NCBI RefSeq assembly: GCF_004078655.1
Contig: NZ_RZNC01000005.1
Coordinates: forward strand, 1-64,000
Length of the DNA stretch: 64,000 nt
Direction: 5' to 3'
Source of the DNA: Labedella populi
GTDB taxonomy: Bacteria; Actinomycetota; Actinomycetes; Actinomycetales; Microbacteriaceae
A program made the position numbers and the translations under genes. Shown here piece after piece: positions 42,509-51,650 of this stretch; position 1 is the stretch's first letter, and each line of letters begins with the position of its first letter. The notes beneath the pieces are model-generated. The model made no database searches, was not told the DNA's origin, and worked only from the letters and a program-made list of their open reading frames with translations.

Positions 42509-43810
42509 ATGAAGAACCGCACACCGGCGTTCGTGGCGATGCTCGCCGCCGGCGCCCTCGCCCTCACCGGGTGTTCGGGCTCGAGCAGCGGCGACGGCTC
42601 CGACGTCACCCTGCAGATGGTCGAAACCCTGACGAACCCCGCCCGCCAGAAGATCCTCAAGGAACTCATCGCGGGCTTCGAGGAGGAGAACCCGGGCGTC
42701 ACCGTCGAGCTCGTGTCCCCTCCCAACGAGCAGGCCCTCTCGACCCTGCAGCAGATGCTGCAGGCGGGAAACGGCGTCGACGTCCTCGAGGTCCAGGACT
42801 CGACCGTCGGTCCCTTCACCGCGAACGACTGGCTCTACGACATGAACGGCGACCTCGCCGACTGGGACGGCTGGGACGCCCTCACCGAGAACGCGAAGTC
42901 CTTCGCGAACGAGGAGGGGCCGACCTACCTCATCCCCTACGGCTTCTACGGCCTCAGCCTCTTCTACCGCACCGACCTCATCGAGGAGGCGGGCTTCGAC
43001 GAGCCCCCGCACAGCTGGGAGGAGATGATCGAGATGGCCTCCGCCATCAACGATCCCTCGTCGAACCAATACGGCTACGCGTTCCGCGGCGGCACGAACG
43101 GGGCGTCGAACGCCGCCGCGATCATCACGGCCTACGCCGCCGACGAGATCGACCCGGAGAACGCGTTCCTGCTTCCGGACGGCTCCACGGTCTTCGCAAC
43201 GCCCGAGGCCGAGGAAGCGATGACGGACTACCTCGAGCTCTTCGAGAACGGCTCGCCGCCCTCGTCGATCGCGTGGGGCTACCCCGAGATGGTGCAGGGC
43301 TTCGCATCCGGCTCCACCGCCTTCCTCCTCCAGGACCCCGAGGTCATCGCGACGATCCGCGACGACTCGACGCTCGAAGAGGGCCAGTGGAGCACCACCC
43401 CGCTCCTCGTCGGGCCCTCCGGCAAGGCCGCGCAGCCGCTCGCCTCGGCGGGCTGGGGCGTCGCCGAGTCGAGCGAGCACAAGGAGGAGGCCGTCGCCCT
43501 CGTCGAGTACCTCTCGTCCGGCGACGCTCCCCTCACCTTCGCCAAGGGCAACTCCCTCGTCCCCATCGTCACCGCGGCGCAAGAGGACCCCTACTTCGCC
43601 GAGGGTCCCTGGGCGACGTACGTCTCGATGAACACCGACCCGGACACCTACATGAACGTCGTGCAGCCGCGCGCCGTCGAATGGTGGACCGAGTGGGAGA
43701 AGAAGGCCGACCGCGAGTTGCAGTCGATGCTGCTCGGCGAGTCCACCCCGGAGGACGTTCTCGCCGGGTGGGACGAGTACTGGTCGGAGAAGTACGCATC
43801 GGAGAAGTGA
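42509..43810 (+). CDS. ABC transporter solute-binding lipoprotein (aminotransferase operon)
   Basis: A 433-residue family 1 binding protein. The signal peptide ends at LTGC with Cys22 as lipid site, followed by a Ser/Gly linker. QMLQAGNGVDVLEVQDS, LIPYGFYGLSLFYRTDLI and QPLASAGWGVAESSEHKEEA are the usual family segments. GGAGGA lies seven bases before the ATG. It starts 77 bases after the aminotransferase gene and four bases before the first permease. The fold is that of sugar binders, yet the neighbouring PLP enzyme argues for an amino sugar or another amino compound as ligand, which is inference. Confidence 0.9.
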   Translation: MKNRTPAFVAMLAAGALALTGCSGSSSGDGSDVTLQMVETLTNPARQKILKELIAGFEEENPGVTVELVSPPNEQALSTLQQMLQAGNGVDVLEVQDSTVGPFTANDWLYDMNGDLADWDGWDALTENAKSFANEEGPTYLIPYGFYGLSLFYRTDLIEEAGFDEPPHSWEEMIEMASAINDPSSNQYGYAFRGGTNGASNAAAIITAYAADEIDPENAFLLPDGSTVFATPEAEEAMTDYLELFENGSPPSSIAWGYPEMVQGFASGSTAFLLQDPEVIATIRDDSTLEEGQWSTTPLLVGPSGKAAQPLASAGWGVAESSEHKEEAVALVEYLSSGDAPLTFAKGNSLVPIVTAAQEDPYFAEGPWATYVSMNTDPDTYMNVVQPRAVEWWTEWEKKADRELQSMLLGESTPEDVLAGWDEYWSEKYASEK

Positions 43811-43814
43811 GACC

Positions 43815-44786
43815 GTGACCACCACCCTCCCGGAGCGGCGGGCGACACCGCTCGCCGCTCCGGCGGATGGGCCCTCACGGCCCCCCGCCTCCCGTCGCCG
43901 CGCCTTCACCCGGCGCCGCGCGCTCACGATCGCGGCGTTCCTCGCTCCGGCATTCGTCATCGTCGCGGTGTTCACCTACTACCCGATGCTCTCCGGGAGC
44001 CTCGGCGCGTTCAGGACGTGGACGATCTACAACGTCGCGGAACAGCCGTGGACGGGACTCGACAACTTCCGCGTCGTGCTCTCCGATCCGCTCTTCTACA
44101 GCACGGTCGGCAACACGATCGTCTGGGTCATCGGGTCGATCGTCCCCCAGTTCGTGATCGGCTTCGCCCTCGCCTTGTGGATGCGTCGGAAGTTCCGGTT
44201 CCGCGGCATCTACCAGGCGCTCGTGTTCTTCCCGTGGGCGGTCTCCGGCTTCCTCATCGGTGTCCTGTTCCGCTGGATGTTCAACAGCGAGTTCGGCGTC
44301 ATCAACGACCTCCTCATGCGGAGCGGCCTCGTCGACAGTCCACTCCCCTGGCTCGCGACTCCCGCCCTCGCGATGCCCGCCGTCATCATCGCGAACGTCT
44401 GGTACGGCGTCACGTTCTTCGCGATCATGATCCTCGCGGCGCTCCAATCGGTGCCGGACGAACTCTACGAGGCCTCGGCCCTCGACGGCGCCGGCAAGGT
44501 GCGCTCCTTCTGGCACGTCACGGTCCCCTACATCCGGACGACGCTCGCCCTCACCGTGCTGCTGCGCACGATCTGGATCTTCAACTTCCCCGACCTCATC
44601 TTCGGCATGACCGGCGGCGGCCCGGGCGGGCGGACCCACATCGTGACGAGCTACATGATCTCGATCACCCAGCAGGGCGAATACGGCCGGGCGAGCGCCC
44701 TCGGGCTCATCGTCATGCTCGTCCTCGCGATCTTCGCCGTGTTCTATCTGCTCGCGACGCGAGAGAAGAAGGAGGCGTACCGATGA
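43815..44786 (+). CDS. ABC transporter permease, MalF type (aminotransferase operon)
   Basis: A 323-residue six-helix permease. A 35-residue basic N-terminal extension precedes the first helix (LTIAAFLAPAFVIVAVFTYYP). The EAA motif is ELYEASALDGAGKVRSFWHVTVP. The ending LATREKKEAYR lies on the cytoplasmic side. The GTG at 43815 lies four bases after the binding-protein stop and uses the GGAG inside its last codons. Its stop overlaps the next start (ATGA). It forms the membrane channel with the MalG-type partner. Confidence 0.9.
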   Translation: MTTTLPERRATPLAAPADGPSRPPASRRRAFTRRRALTIAAFLAPAFVIVAVFTYYPMLSGSLGAFRTWTIYNVAEQPWTGLDNFRVVLSDPLFYSTVGNTIVWVIGSIVPQFVIGFALALWMRRKFRFRGIYQALVFFPWAVSGFLIGVLFRWMFNSEFGVINDLLMRSGLVDSPLPWLATPALAMPAVIIANVWYGVTFFAIMILAALQSVPDELYEASALDGAGKVRSFWHVTVPYIRTTLALTVLLRTIWIFNFPDLIFGMTGGGPGGRTHIVTSYMISITQQGEYGRASALGLIVMLVLAIFAVFYLLATREKKEAYR

Positions 44787-45619
44787 TCACGACGCAATCG
44801 CGCACCGGGAAGACCGTCCGGATCGTCGCTCTCGCCATCTGGCTCGTCATCACCCTCTTCCCTCTCTACTGGATCGTCGTCACGGCTGTGAAGCCGCGTC
44901 GCGACATCTACGCGTTCCCGGTGGAGTACTGGCCGCAGACGTTCTCGCTCGAGAACTTCGTCAACCTCTTCGCGGTGTCGAACTTCGGCACGTACCTGAC
45001 GAACAGCATCATCGTCTCGGTCGTCGCCGCGACGCTCGTGACGCTCATCTCGCTGCTGTCGGGGTACGTCATCGCGCGCTTCGAGTTCCGCGCGAAGAGC
45101 GCCGTGCTCATGGCGTTCCTCGTCACCCAGATGATCCCGGGCTTCATCGCGCTCGGTCCGCTCTACCAGCTCATGGTCAACCTCGGGCTCGTGAACGATC
45201 GCAGCGGCCTCGTGCTCGTCTACATCGCGATGTGCATCCCGTTCTCGACGATCATGCTGCGCGGATTCTTCGAGAACGTCCCGGACGCCCTCGAGGAGGC
45301 CGCGATGATCGACGGCTGCAGTCGCATCGGCGCCCTCTTCCGGGTGCTCGTGCCGATCATGACGCCGGGTATCGTCGCGGCCTTCATCTTCAACTTCGTG
45401 AGCTGCTGGAACGAACTGTTCCTCTCGGTCACGCTCATGACCTCGGACGCCAACAAAACCGTACCGACGGCTCTCAACGGGTTCATCACGAGTTACAACA
45501 TCGACTGGGGATCGATGTCCGCTGCAGCGGTCCTCACCATCATCCCCACGATGGTGATGTTCGCGTTCGCGAGCAAGTACATCGTCCAGGGCCTCACCTC
45601 GGGAGCCGTCAAGGGCTGA
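44783..45619 (+). CDS. ABC transporter permease, MalG type (aminotransferase operon)
   Basis: A 278-residue permease. The first helix IVALAIWLVITLFPLYWIVV is typical of MalG proteins, and the EAA loop is ALEEAAMIDGCSRIGALFRVLVP. The final segment FASKYIVQGLTSGAVKG is the conserved C-terminal end that contacts the ATPase. The start overlaps the MalF-type stop by four bases, after GGAGG. It is the last gene of the operon; the 79 bases that follow show no clear hairpin. No ATPase gene accompanies the operon, as with the other two importers here. Confidence 0.9.
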   Translation: MITTQSRTGKTVRIVALAIWLVITLFPLYWIVVTAVKPRRDIYAFPVEYWPQTFSLENFVNLFAVSNFGTYLTNSIIVSVVAATLVTLISLLSGYVIARFEFRAKSAVLMAFLVTQMIPGFIALGPLYQLMVNLGLVNDRSGLVLVYIAMCIPFSTIMLRGFFENVPDALEEAAMIDGCSRIGALFRVLVPIMTPGIVAAFIFNFVSCWNELFLSVTLMTSDANKTVPTALNGFITSYNIDWGSMSAAAVLTIIPTMVMFAFASKYIVQGLTSGAVKG

Positions 45620-45698
45620 TACGGATTCCGTCTCGGGGATGACGCGTCATGTCCGTGCGACCGAGGTGCCGCGACTCACGGATCCGTAGCGTCGAGGT

Positions 45699-47084
45699 GT
45701 GAGCAGTCGAGAACGCGAACGGAAGACCGAAGCGACGAGGCGACGACGGGTGCGCCGGACCACCGCCGTGGTCGGGGCCACCCTCCTCGCGATCGTCGGG
45801 GCGACCATGGTGACCGTGAACGACTGGTCCCCGTTCCCGGCAGGCTCGATGTCGCCCACCGACCCATTCGTGGCGCCGGCCGGGGAGTGCCGGATCGACG
45901 ACGCGGTCGGTTCGTGGTCGTCGGGGACTCTGCACCTCGACGCCCGCGACGTCTCGAGCGGCGAGCAGCTCGTCGGCATCCGGAGCGGCGATGCGGCGGC
46001 GACGGGAAGCACGATGAAGTTGCTCACGGCGGCCGCAGCCGTCGCGACCCTCGGCGGGGACACGACCATCGAGACCCGGGTCGTCCAGGGGACCGAGGTG
46101 GACACCGTCGTACTCGTCGGCGGTGGTGACCCGACTCTCAGCCGGCTCCCGAGCGGCCAGGAATCCGTCTATCCGGGCGCTCCCCACCTCGACGACCTCG
46201 CCCGGCAGGTGCTCGACGCCCGGTCGCGCGATCCGCGGCTCGCGGGCGTCCCCGTCCGTCGTCTCGAGGTCGACGCGGGTCTCTTCTCCGGGCCGGCGTG
46301 GCAACCGGGCTGGCCCGACTCCGCGCGCACGTCGGGATCGGTGTCGAACATCACGGCCCTCATGGTGGACGGTGACCGCGACGACCCGACCCGCGCGTAC
46401 TCGCCGCGCGGCGACTCGGCCGTCGGCCGCGCCGCCACCGCATTCGCCGCACTGCTCGGCTCCGACGTGACCGTGGGCGGGCTCGTGGATGCTCCCGATG
46501 ACGCCGAACGGCTCGGGTCCGTTCACTCAGCCCCCGTGCGGGACCTCGTCCGCCACCTGCTCACGCACTCGGACAACACGCTCGCGGAATCGCTCGCGCG
46601 GCTCGTCGCGATCGAGCGCGGTGCGGGGAGCGACTTCGAGGCGATCGACGCCGGCACGACTGGAGCGCTCGCCGACCTCGGCCTCCCCGTCGACGATCTG
46701 CGGCTCGCCGACGGCTCCGGCCTGAGCAGGGACGACGCCGTGCCTGCTGCGTTCGTCACGCGCCTGCTCGTGGAGATCGCACGGCACCGGGACGACCTGT
46801 CGGTCGTCGATGAGGGGCTCGCGGTGGCGGGTCGGACGGGCACCCTCGCGGAGGACGGCCGCTTCTCCACCGAGAATGCCGACGCCGCCGGCCGTATCCG
46901 CGCGAAGTCCGGCACCCTCAGCGACATGTCGGGACTCGCGGGGATCGCGGACGCGGCGGACGGCACCACGATCGCCTTCACGATCTGGGCGGAGGACACG
47001 CCGCCCGGAGCCGCATCGACAGACGCGCGGGCGGCGGTCGATGCCCTCGCCGCCGAGGTCTTCCGCTGCGGCGCGGCTCTCTGA
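45699..47084 (+). CDS. dacB: D-alanyl-D-alanine carboxypeptidase/endopeptidase (PBP4, peptidase S13)
   Basis: A 461-residue peptidase S13 protein. An N-terminal basic stretch and one helix (VVGATLLAIVGATMVTV) act as a signal anchor. The three active-site motifs are STMK (Ser104, Lys107), SDN near 291 within HSDNTLAE, and KSG near 403 within RAKSGTLSDMSG. It removes the terminal D-Ala of peptidoglycan stem peptides or cuts cross-links outside the membrane. In most actinobacteria dacB lies beside tilS and hpt; here it is isolated, facing a two-component system. The GTG start has GAGGT upstream. Confidence 0.9.
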   Translation: MSSRERERKTEATRRRRVRRTTAVVGATLLAIVGATMVTVNDWSPFPAGSMSPTDPFVAPAGECRIDDAVGSWSSGTLHLDARDVSSGEQLVGIRSGDAAATGSTMKLLTAAAAVATLGGDTTIETRVVQGTEVDTVVLVGGGDPTLSRLPSGQESVYPGAPHLDDLARQVLDARSRDPRLAGVPVRRLEVDAGLFSGPAWQPGWPDSARTSGSVSNITALMVDGDRDDPTRAYSPRGDSAVGRAATAFAALLGSDVTVGGLVDAPDDAERLGSVHSAPVRDLVRHLLTHSDNTLAESLARLVAIERGAGSDFEAIDAGTTGALADLGLPVDDLRLADGSGLSRDDAVPAAFVTRLLVEIARHRDDLSVVDEGLAVAGRTGTLAEDGRFSTENADAAGRIRAKSGTLSDMSGLAGIADAADGTTIAFTIWAEDTPPGAASTDARAAVDALAAEVFRCGAAL

Positions 47085-47110
47085 CGAGACGATCGGACGG
47101 CGCCCTGTAC

Positions 47111-47761
47111 CTAGTCGACGAGACGGTGGTCGTGTGCGAACACGACGATCTGGACGCGGTCCCGGAGCGCGAGTTTCGCGAGGATACTGCTCACTTGCGT
47201 CTTCACCGTCGATTCGCTCACGAACTCGCGCTCGGCGATCTCGGCGTTCGAGAGGCCGCGCGCGACGAGCCGGAACACCGCTTGCTCGCGTGCGCTCAGT
47301 TCCCGATACTCGGCGGGCGGCGGGGCCGCGGGCGCTGCCAGGACGTCGGTCGCGAACAGTTCGCCGAGTTCGTCGGCTGCGAGCACGGTACTCCCTGCGT
47401 GGACCGCGCGGATCGCGGCGGCGAGGAAGGCCGGCGTCGCGTCCTTCAGCACGAAACCGCTCGCGCCGTGACGGATGGCGGTGGCCGCCGCACGATCGAG
47501 CGCGAACGTCGTGAGCACGATGACGCGGGGCAGCGACGAGCGCGACCCGTCGAAGAGGGTGCGCACCGTCTCCACACCATCCATCACGGGCATCCGGATG
47601 TCGAGGAGCACGACGTCCGGTCGGACCTCGTCGATGAGGGCGACGGCCTCTCGACCGTCGCCGGCCTCGCCCACGACCTCCATGTCGGGCTGGGCGTCGA
47701 GAGCGACGCGCACCCCTCCGCGGAACAGCTCCTGGTCGTCGACCAGCATGACGCGGATCAC
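47111..47761 (-). CDS. NarL/LuxR-family response regulator
   Basis: A 216-residue regulator. The receiver domain has the acidic pair VDD, phospho-acceptor Asp54 in VLLDIRMP, the Thr of VLTTFALD and Lys in FVLKDATP. The C-terminal LuxR-type helix-turn-helix reads LSAREQAVFRLVARGLSNAEIAE, then SESTVKTQVSSILAKLALRDR. The GTG start at 47761 overlaps the kinase stop (GTGA), so the pair is coupled. Its target genes are not evident. A DesR/LiaR-like role in sensing the envelope is a common fate for such pairs. Confidence 0.9.
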   Translation of the reverse strand: MIRVMLVDDQELFRGGVRVALDAQPDMEVVGEAGDGREAVALIDEVRPDVVLLDIRMPVMDGVETVRTLFDGSRSSLPRVIVLTTFALDRAAATAIRHGASGFVLKDATPAFLAAAIRAVHAGSTVLAADELGELFATDVLAAPAAPPPAEYRELSAREQAVFRLVARGLSNAEIAEREFVSESTVKTQVSSILAKLALRDRVQIVVFAHDHRLVD

Positions 47762-48936
47762 GGCGTCACCGTCCCGACTCCGGTGCGCAGGGGGATGCGG
47801 GCACGTGCGGAGAAGACGCCGTCGACCGCCTCGGCCTCGAGAGAACCGCCGACGGCGGCGAGGCGCTGCCGCATCCCCGCGATGCCCGATCCCGTGCCGC
47901 GACCGGCGCTGTCGGGGGTCGCCTCGGCCATCGCGCGGTTCTCGACCTCGACGACGACGTCGTTCGACCGCCACACCTCGCGCAGAACGATCGGGGCACC
48001 CGGGTCGCCGTGCCGGAGCGCGTTCGCGAGCATCTCCTGCGCGACGCGACGGACGACGACGGAGTGGCTCGCGTCGAGAGGTCGCTGCTCGCCGCGCACC
48101 GTTCGTTCGACCGTCACCCCCGCGGCACGGATCTGCTCGACGAGGGTGTCGAGGTCGGGCGGCTCCTCCTCGGCTTCTCCCGGGGTCGTGCCGCTCAGGA
48201 CCTCGCGCACTTCGTGCAACGACCGCCGTGCCGTGTCGGCGATCGTCGCAGAGACCGCTCGGACGCGGCCGACGTCGTCCAGGAACTGCACGGAGTCCGC
48301 CTGCGCGATGATGACGGCGAGCGAGTGTCCGACGATGTCGTGCACGTCGCGAGCCATGTCGGCGCGCACCTTCTCGGCCTCGGCGGCGCTCAGCGCCTGC
48401 TCGGTCCGATCCTCCGCGATCACCCGCCGTTCCGACTCGCGCAGTTGCCCGCGGAACGACCGCACGGCGAAGCCCGCGAGCCACGCGGCGGCGAGCACGA
48501 CGGTCGGCGCGATGAGTGCGAGGGCGCTCCACCCCGAGGAGCTGAACGCGATGATGGCGTAGCGCGTCCCCGCCATGAGGTAGTTCGTGGCGATGACGCC
48601 GCCGATCACGACGGATGCGGCCGAAGCGGCGAGTTCGATGACGCTCCCGACGCGTGCGGACGAGTAGAGCACGAGCAGGATCGCGATGGCGGCGAACCCG
48701 GGTCGCTCGTTGACGATCATCTGCGAGCCGGCCATGAACCAGACGGAGATGAGCGCGACGGACGGGCTCACACTCCGCGCCACGATGCCGACGCCCGCGA
48801 GGATCGCGACGATCGGCATGGCACGATCCACCTCGACGGGCGGATCGAGCGCGAGGATCACGACCACCGCGGCGACGAAGACGTCGACCCGGAGCCGCCA
48901 GTTCCGCAGCCGCTCGACGAGCAGCGCCAGGTCCAT
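47758..48936 (-). CDS. Sensor histidine kinase, HisKA_3 (NarL-partner) type
   Basis: A 392-residue membrane kinase. About five to six helices fill residues 15-160 with little extracellular sequence, typical of intramembrane-sensing kinases. A coiled linker leads to the phospho-acceptor His199 in ADMARDVHDIVGHSLAVI, and the ATPase domain has MLANALRHG (N box) and GRGTGSGIAGMRQRLAAVGG (G boxes). The ATG at 48936 is chosen because GGGGGAGG lies five bases before it; the frame extends upstream. It phosphorylates the response regulator encoded in the overlapping downstream gene. Confidence 0.9.
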   Translation of the reverse strand: MDLALLVERLRNWRLRVDVFVAAVVVILALDPPVEVDRAMPIVAILAGVGIVARSVSPSVALISVWFMAGSQMIVNERPGFAAIAILLVLYSSARVGSVIELAASAASVVIGGVIATNYLMAGTRYAIIAFSSSGWSALALIAPTVVLAAAWLAGFAVRSFRGQLRESERRVIAEDRTEQALSAAEAEKVRADMARDVHDIVGHSLAVIIAQADSVQFLDDVGRVRAVSATIADTARRSLHEVREVLSGTTPGEAEEEPPDLDTLVEQIRAAGVTVERTVRGEQRPLDASHSVVVRRVAQEMLANALRHGDPGAPIVLREVWRSNDVVVEVENRAMAEATPDSAGRGTGSGIAGMRQRLAAVGGSLEAEAVDGVFSARARIPLRTGVGTVTP

Positions 48937-49082
48937 CCGATCCTCCCCCGCGCATCCGGTCGCCGGATCACCGACCCGGGTCGACACACGCGTGGTGCCA
49001 GCCTAGGAGGCCCGCGCCCCGATCGCCTCACCCGCGGGTACCGTTCCGCTCGGCCGGGAGGATGACGAGGGCCCGGGGGGCG

Positions 49083-49847
49083 TTACCGCGTCCGGACGAG
49101 TCGATCACGCCAGCGGCGCACCGAGGACGCCGCCCGTCCACCGACGCGGAGCGTGTGGAACGCCCGGCGGTTGCGCTTCCACATCGAGCGCACATCGCCG
49201 AACGGCCGCGCCGAGATGGGGACGGCGAGGTCGCGGTCGAGGCGGATGAAGTGCGCACGGCCGAGGAAGACGCTGAGATCCATGTCGTCGTGGACCTCCG
49301 GGTCGTCGCGGTGCACGGAACAGCGCACCCGACGCCACGCGTCACTGCGCATGGCGAAGTTGGAGCCGAACACGGGCCAGTGCGCGAGCGCCGCTCCGAC
49401 GAGCACGAAGTACGCGTCCATGTAGAACGTGCGAGCGAGCACGCGGGAGGCGCCGCGGAGCTCGGAGAAGACGCCGGGGCCCGTGACGGCGCCGAGCGCG
49501 GGATCCGCCTCGAAGTGACGGGCGATGCGCTCCACCCACTCCGTCGGCGGGATCGAGTCGGCGTCGAGGCGCGCGATGACGTCGCCGAGCGCGGAGTCGT
49601 AGCCGGCGCTCGCGGCGGCCGGGATCCCCGGAGTCGGCTCGGCGACGACGCTCGCTCCCCCGGACACCGCCACGAGAGCGCTGTCGTCACGGCTGCCGTT
49701 GTCGACGACGATGATCTCGAACGGGGGCACCGTCTGCTCGGCGAGGGCCGCGAGGCACGTCCGCAGGTGCTCCGCGTCGTCCTTCACGGGTACGACGACC
49801 GACACGCGCAGCGGCTGCTGCGCGTGTCGGTCGTCGTCGCGGGTCAC
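49083..49847 (-). CDS. Glycosyltransferase family 2
   Basis: A 254-residue GT-A fold enzyme. VSVVVPVKDDAEHLRTCLAAL starts the nucleotide-sugar-binding fold, VVDNGSRDDS follows, and the metal-binding DxD appears as ARLDADSIP. DPEVHDDMDLSVFLG supplies the later acidic ED-type motif, the catalytic base region. There is no transmembrane segment, so it is a soluble or peripheral transferase. The acceptor is unknown; cell-envelope glycans or polyprenyl lipids are usual. The GTG start lacks a clear ribosome site. It follows the SDR gene by 37 bases on the same strand. Confidence 0.85.
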   Translation of the reverse strand: MTRDDDRHAQQPLRVSVVVPVKDDAEHLRTCLAALAEQTVPPFEIIVVDNGSRDDSALVAVSGGASVVAEPTPGIPAAASAGYDSALGDVIARLDADSIPPTEWVERIARHFEADPALGAVTGPGVFSELRGASRVLARTFYMDAYFVLVGAALAHWPVFGSNFAMRSDAWRRVRCSVHRDDPEVHDDMDLSVFLGRAHFIRLDRDLAVPISARPFGDVRSMWKRNRRAFHTLRVGGRAASSVRRWRDRLVRTR

Positions 49848-49884
49848 GATGGACGCCCCGCCGCGGTGGATCGTGATCGGTGGA

Positions 49885-50784
49885 TCACGGGGTCGGGCTG
49901 CCGCCGTTCACGTTGAGGGTCTCGCCCACGACGTAGCTCGACTCGGGCGAGGCGAGGAACACGAATGCGGGGGCGAGCTCGGCGGGCTGACCGGCACGAC
50001 CGAGCGGGACGCTCTTGCCGAAGTCGGGCAGGTCCTCCTTCGGCTGCCCGTCGGAGACCTGCAGCGGCGTCCAGATCGGGCCGGGGGCGACGGCGTTCAC
50101 GCGGATGCCCTTCGGCGCGAGCTGCTGCCCGAGTCCCTTCGTGAAGTTGTTGATCGCGGCCTTCGTCGACGCGTAGTCGACGAGCGTCGGCGACGGGTTG
50201 TACGCCTGGATCGACGTCGTGTTGATGATCGTCGACCCGGCGGGCAGGTGCGTGAGGGCGGCACGCGTGACGCGGAACATCGCGAGGATGTTCGTCTCGT
50301 AGGTGTCCTCGAGCTGGACGTCGTCGATGTCCTCGAGCGACTCCTGCTCGATCTGCTTCCCGGCGTTGTTGACGAGGATGTCGAGACCGCCGAACTCCTC
50401 GACGGCACGCGTCACGATCGCCTCGCAATACGCGGGGTCCTTGAGGTCGCCGGGGAAGGCGACGGCCTTGCGGCCCGCCTCCTCGATGAAGCCCACGATG
50501 CGCTGGGCGTCCTCCTCCTCCTCGGGGAGGTAGGAGATGAGCACGTCGGCGCCCTCACGAGCGAAGGCGATCGCCGTCGCGGCGCCGATGCCCGAGTCTC
50601 CGCCCGTCACGATGGCCTTGCGACCCTCGAGCCGACCCGTGCCGCGGTAGGTCAATTCTCCGAGGTCCGCCTTCGTGCCGAGTTCGGCGTCGAGGCCTGG
50701 CTCCGGCTGGTCCTCGCCGGAGGAGGGGCTGATCGACGGGTAACGCGTCGTCGGGTCGTCGAAGGTGTACTGGTCTGTCGTCAT
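49885..50784 (-). CDS. SDR-family oxidoreductase (general-stress YdaD/GSP39-like)
   Basis: A 299-residue SDR with the long N-terminal extension typical of the general stress protein 39 group: TRYPSISPSSGEDQPEPG, then YRGTGRLEGRKAIVTGGDSGIG. The active site is NNAGKQ, TTSIQAYNPS and YASTKAA. It ends GETLNVNGGSPTP. Homologues in Bacillus are sigma-B dependent; the enzyme's substrate is not established. GGAGGA lies six bases before the ATG. It borders the dormancy-type gene block but is on the opposite strand, and no DevR-type box precedes it. Confidence 0.88.
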   Translation of the reverse strand: MTTDQYTFDDPTTRYPSISPSSGEDQPEPGLDAELGTKADLGELTYRGTGRLEGRKAIVTGGDSGIGAATAIAFAREGADVLISYLPEEEEDAQRIVGFIEEAGRKAVAFPGDLKDPAYCEAIVTRAVEEFGGLDILVNNAGKQIEQESLEDIDDVQLEDTYETNILAMFRVTRAALTHLPAGSTIINTTSIQAYNPSPTLVDYASTKAAINNFTKGLGQQLAPKGIRVNAVAPGPIWTPLQVSDGQPKEDLPDFGKSVPLGRAGQPAELAPAFVFLASPESSYVVGETLNVNGGSPTP

Positions 50785-50936
50785 GATTCGTCCTCCGTCA
50801 TCGCGTGCGGTGGTGTCGTTCTCCCGCAACGGCGCACGCGCCGCTCGGTGGCCTCAACGCTAGGAGGCGCCCCGGCCGGACGCCCCCCATTGTCGCAGGG
50901 CCGTCGCTCGTGTTATCCGTCCGGATCGCGAGCGGT

Positions 50937-50951
50937 GGGACCAAGGTCCCT
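50937..50951. promoter_or_regulatory. DevR/DosR-type box 1, GGGACCAAGGTCCCT
   Basis: A near-perfect palindrome (GGGACC-AA-GGTCCC) 56 bases before the GTG at 51007. It is the copy closest to the mycobacterial DosR consensus GGGACTTTNGTCCC. The remaining sequence between 50785 and 51006 shows nothing else I can name. Confidence 0.7.
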
Positions 50952-51006
50952 GTGGCCCTGCTCGCCTTCCGTTCAGACTGCTTCAGACCCTCCTGAAAGG
51001 ACAGCC

Positions 51007-51579
51007 GTGCCTCACCTGCTCGATTCTCCCGTCCCCGCTGCCGCTGCCCGTGCGACATCGCTGCCGTCCGTCGACGCGAGCACGACACCGCCGGCAGCGC
51101 AGGCCGCAGCACCGGCAGCGCGGTTCGCGCGGGGGACCGTCATCTTGTGCGTGTCCCCTCTCGCATCGATCGGGGACACGATGGCGTCCGCCGTCGCGAG
51201 CCTCGGGGAAGGCAATCGCACGATCGTCACCTTTCCGGCTGGAGCGGGACGAGCGGTGCTCGAACGCCTCATGACGCTCTCCCGCCTCGCCGGCAGCCAC
51301 CGCCTCCGGGTGGCGGGAGCCGCCGAGCTCGCCCAGGACCCCGACGCGGACCTCAGTCACCTCGTGTCGGTGACCGCGGCGGAGTCGCGCCTCGACGGGG
51401 GCGGCTCCGTCCCGCACGCGACCCACTCGGAACGAGCGCGACGAGAGGCCCTCGCCGTGCTCTTCTCGACGGACTTCTCGGTGAGCGAGTGGGACGACCG
51501 CGTCGGGGTGACGCCTCCCACGATCTCGCGCTGCGCGACCGGGACGTTCGACCCTGCCCGCTCGACGAGCCGCGCGTGA
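51007..51579 (+). CDS. Hypothetical protein under a DevR-type box
   Basis: A 190-residue protein of unknown family. The first 40 residues are Ala/Pro-rich. The rest alternates strand- and helix-like segments: GTVILCVSPLASIGDTMASAV, NRTIVTFPAGAGRAVLERLM, RLRVAGAAELAQDPDADLSH and EALAVLFSTDFSVSEWDD. There is one cysteine near the first strand. GTG start with AAAGGA five bases upstream. A strong DevR-type box precedes it and a second box, serving the next gene, is embedded in its 3' end. An overlapping minus-strand frame has no start signal and is rejected. The function is unknown, but the promoter site suggests it responds to hypoxia. Confidence 0.6.
   Translation: MPHLLDSPVPAAAARATSLPSVDASTTPPAAQAAAPAARFARGTVILCVSPLASIGDTMASAVASLGEGNRTIVTFPAGAGRAVLERLMTLSRLAGSHRLRVAGAAELAQDPDADLSHLVSVTAAESRLDGGGSVPHATHSERARREALAVLFSTDFSVSEWDDRVGVTPPTISRCATGTFDPARSTSRA
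51541..51555. promoter_or_regulatory. DevR/DosR-type box 2, GGGACGTTCGACCCT
   Basis: Lies within the last codons of the preceding hypothetical gene and 96 bases before the universal stress protein gene at 51651. It matches the block consensus at every fixed position. Confidence 0.65.
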
Positions 51580-51650
51580 CACTGGGATCCGGTGGGTGGT
51601 CGTCGCCCGTCGTCACGACGACTCCACCCCGGTACGGCACGGAGGTCGAG

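Noticed and set aside
50983-51582. A 199-residue minus-strand frame opposite the gene at 51007
   Set aside because: It has no ribosome binding site, is Arg-rich in the manner of antisense frames in high-GC DNA, and the + strand frame has AAAGGA, a GTG start and an upstream regulatory box.
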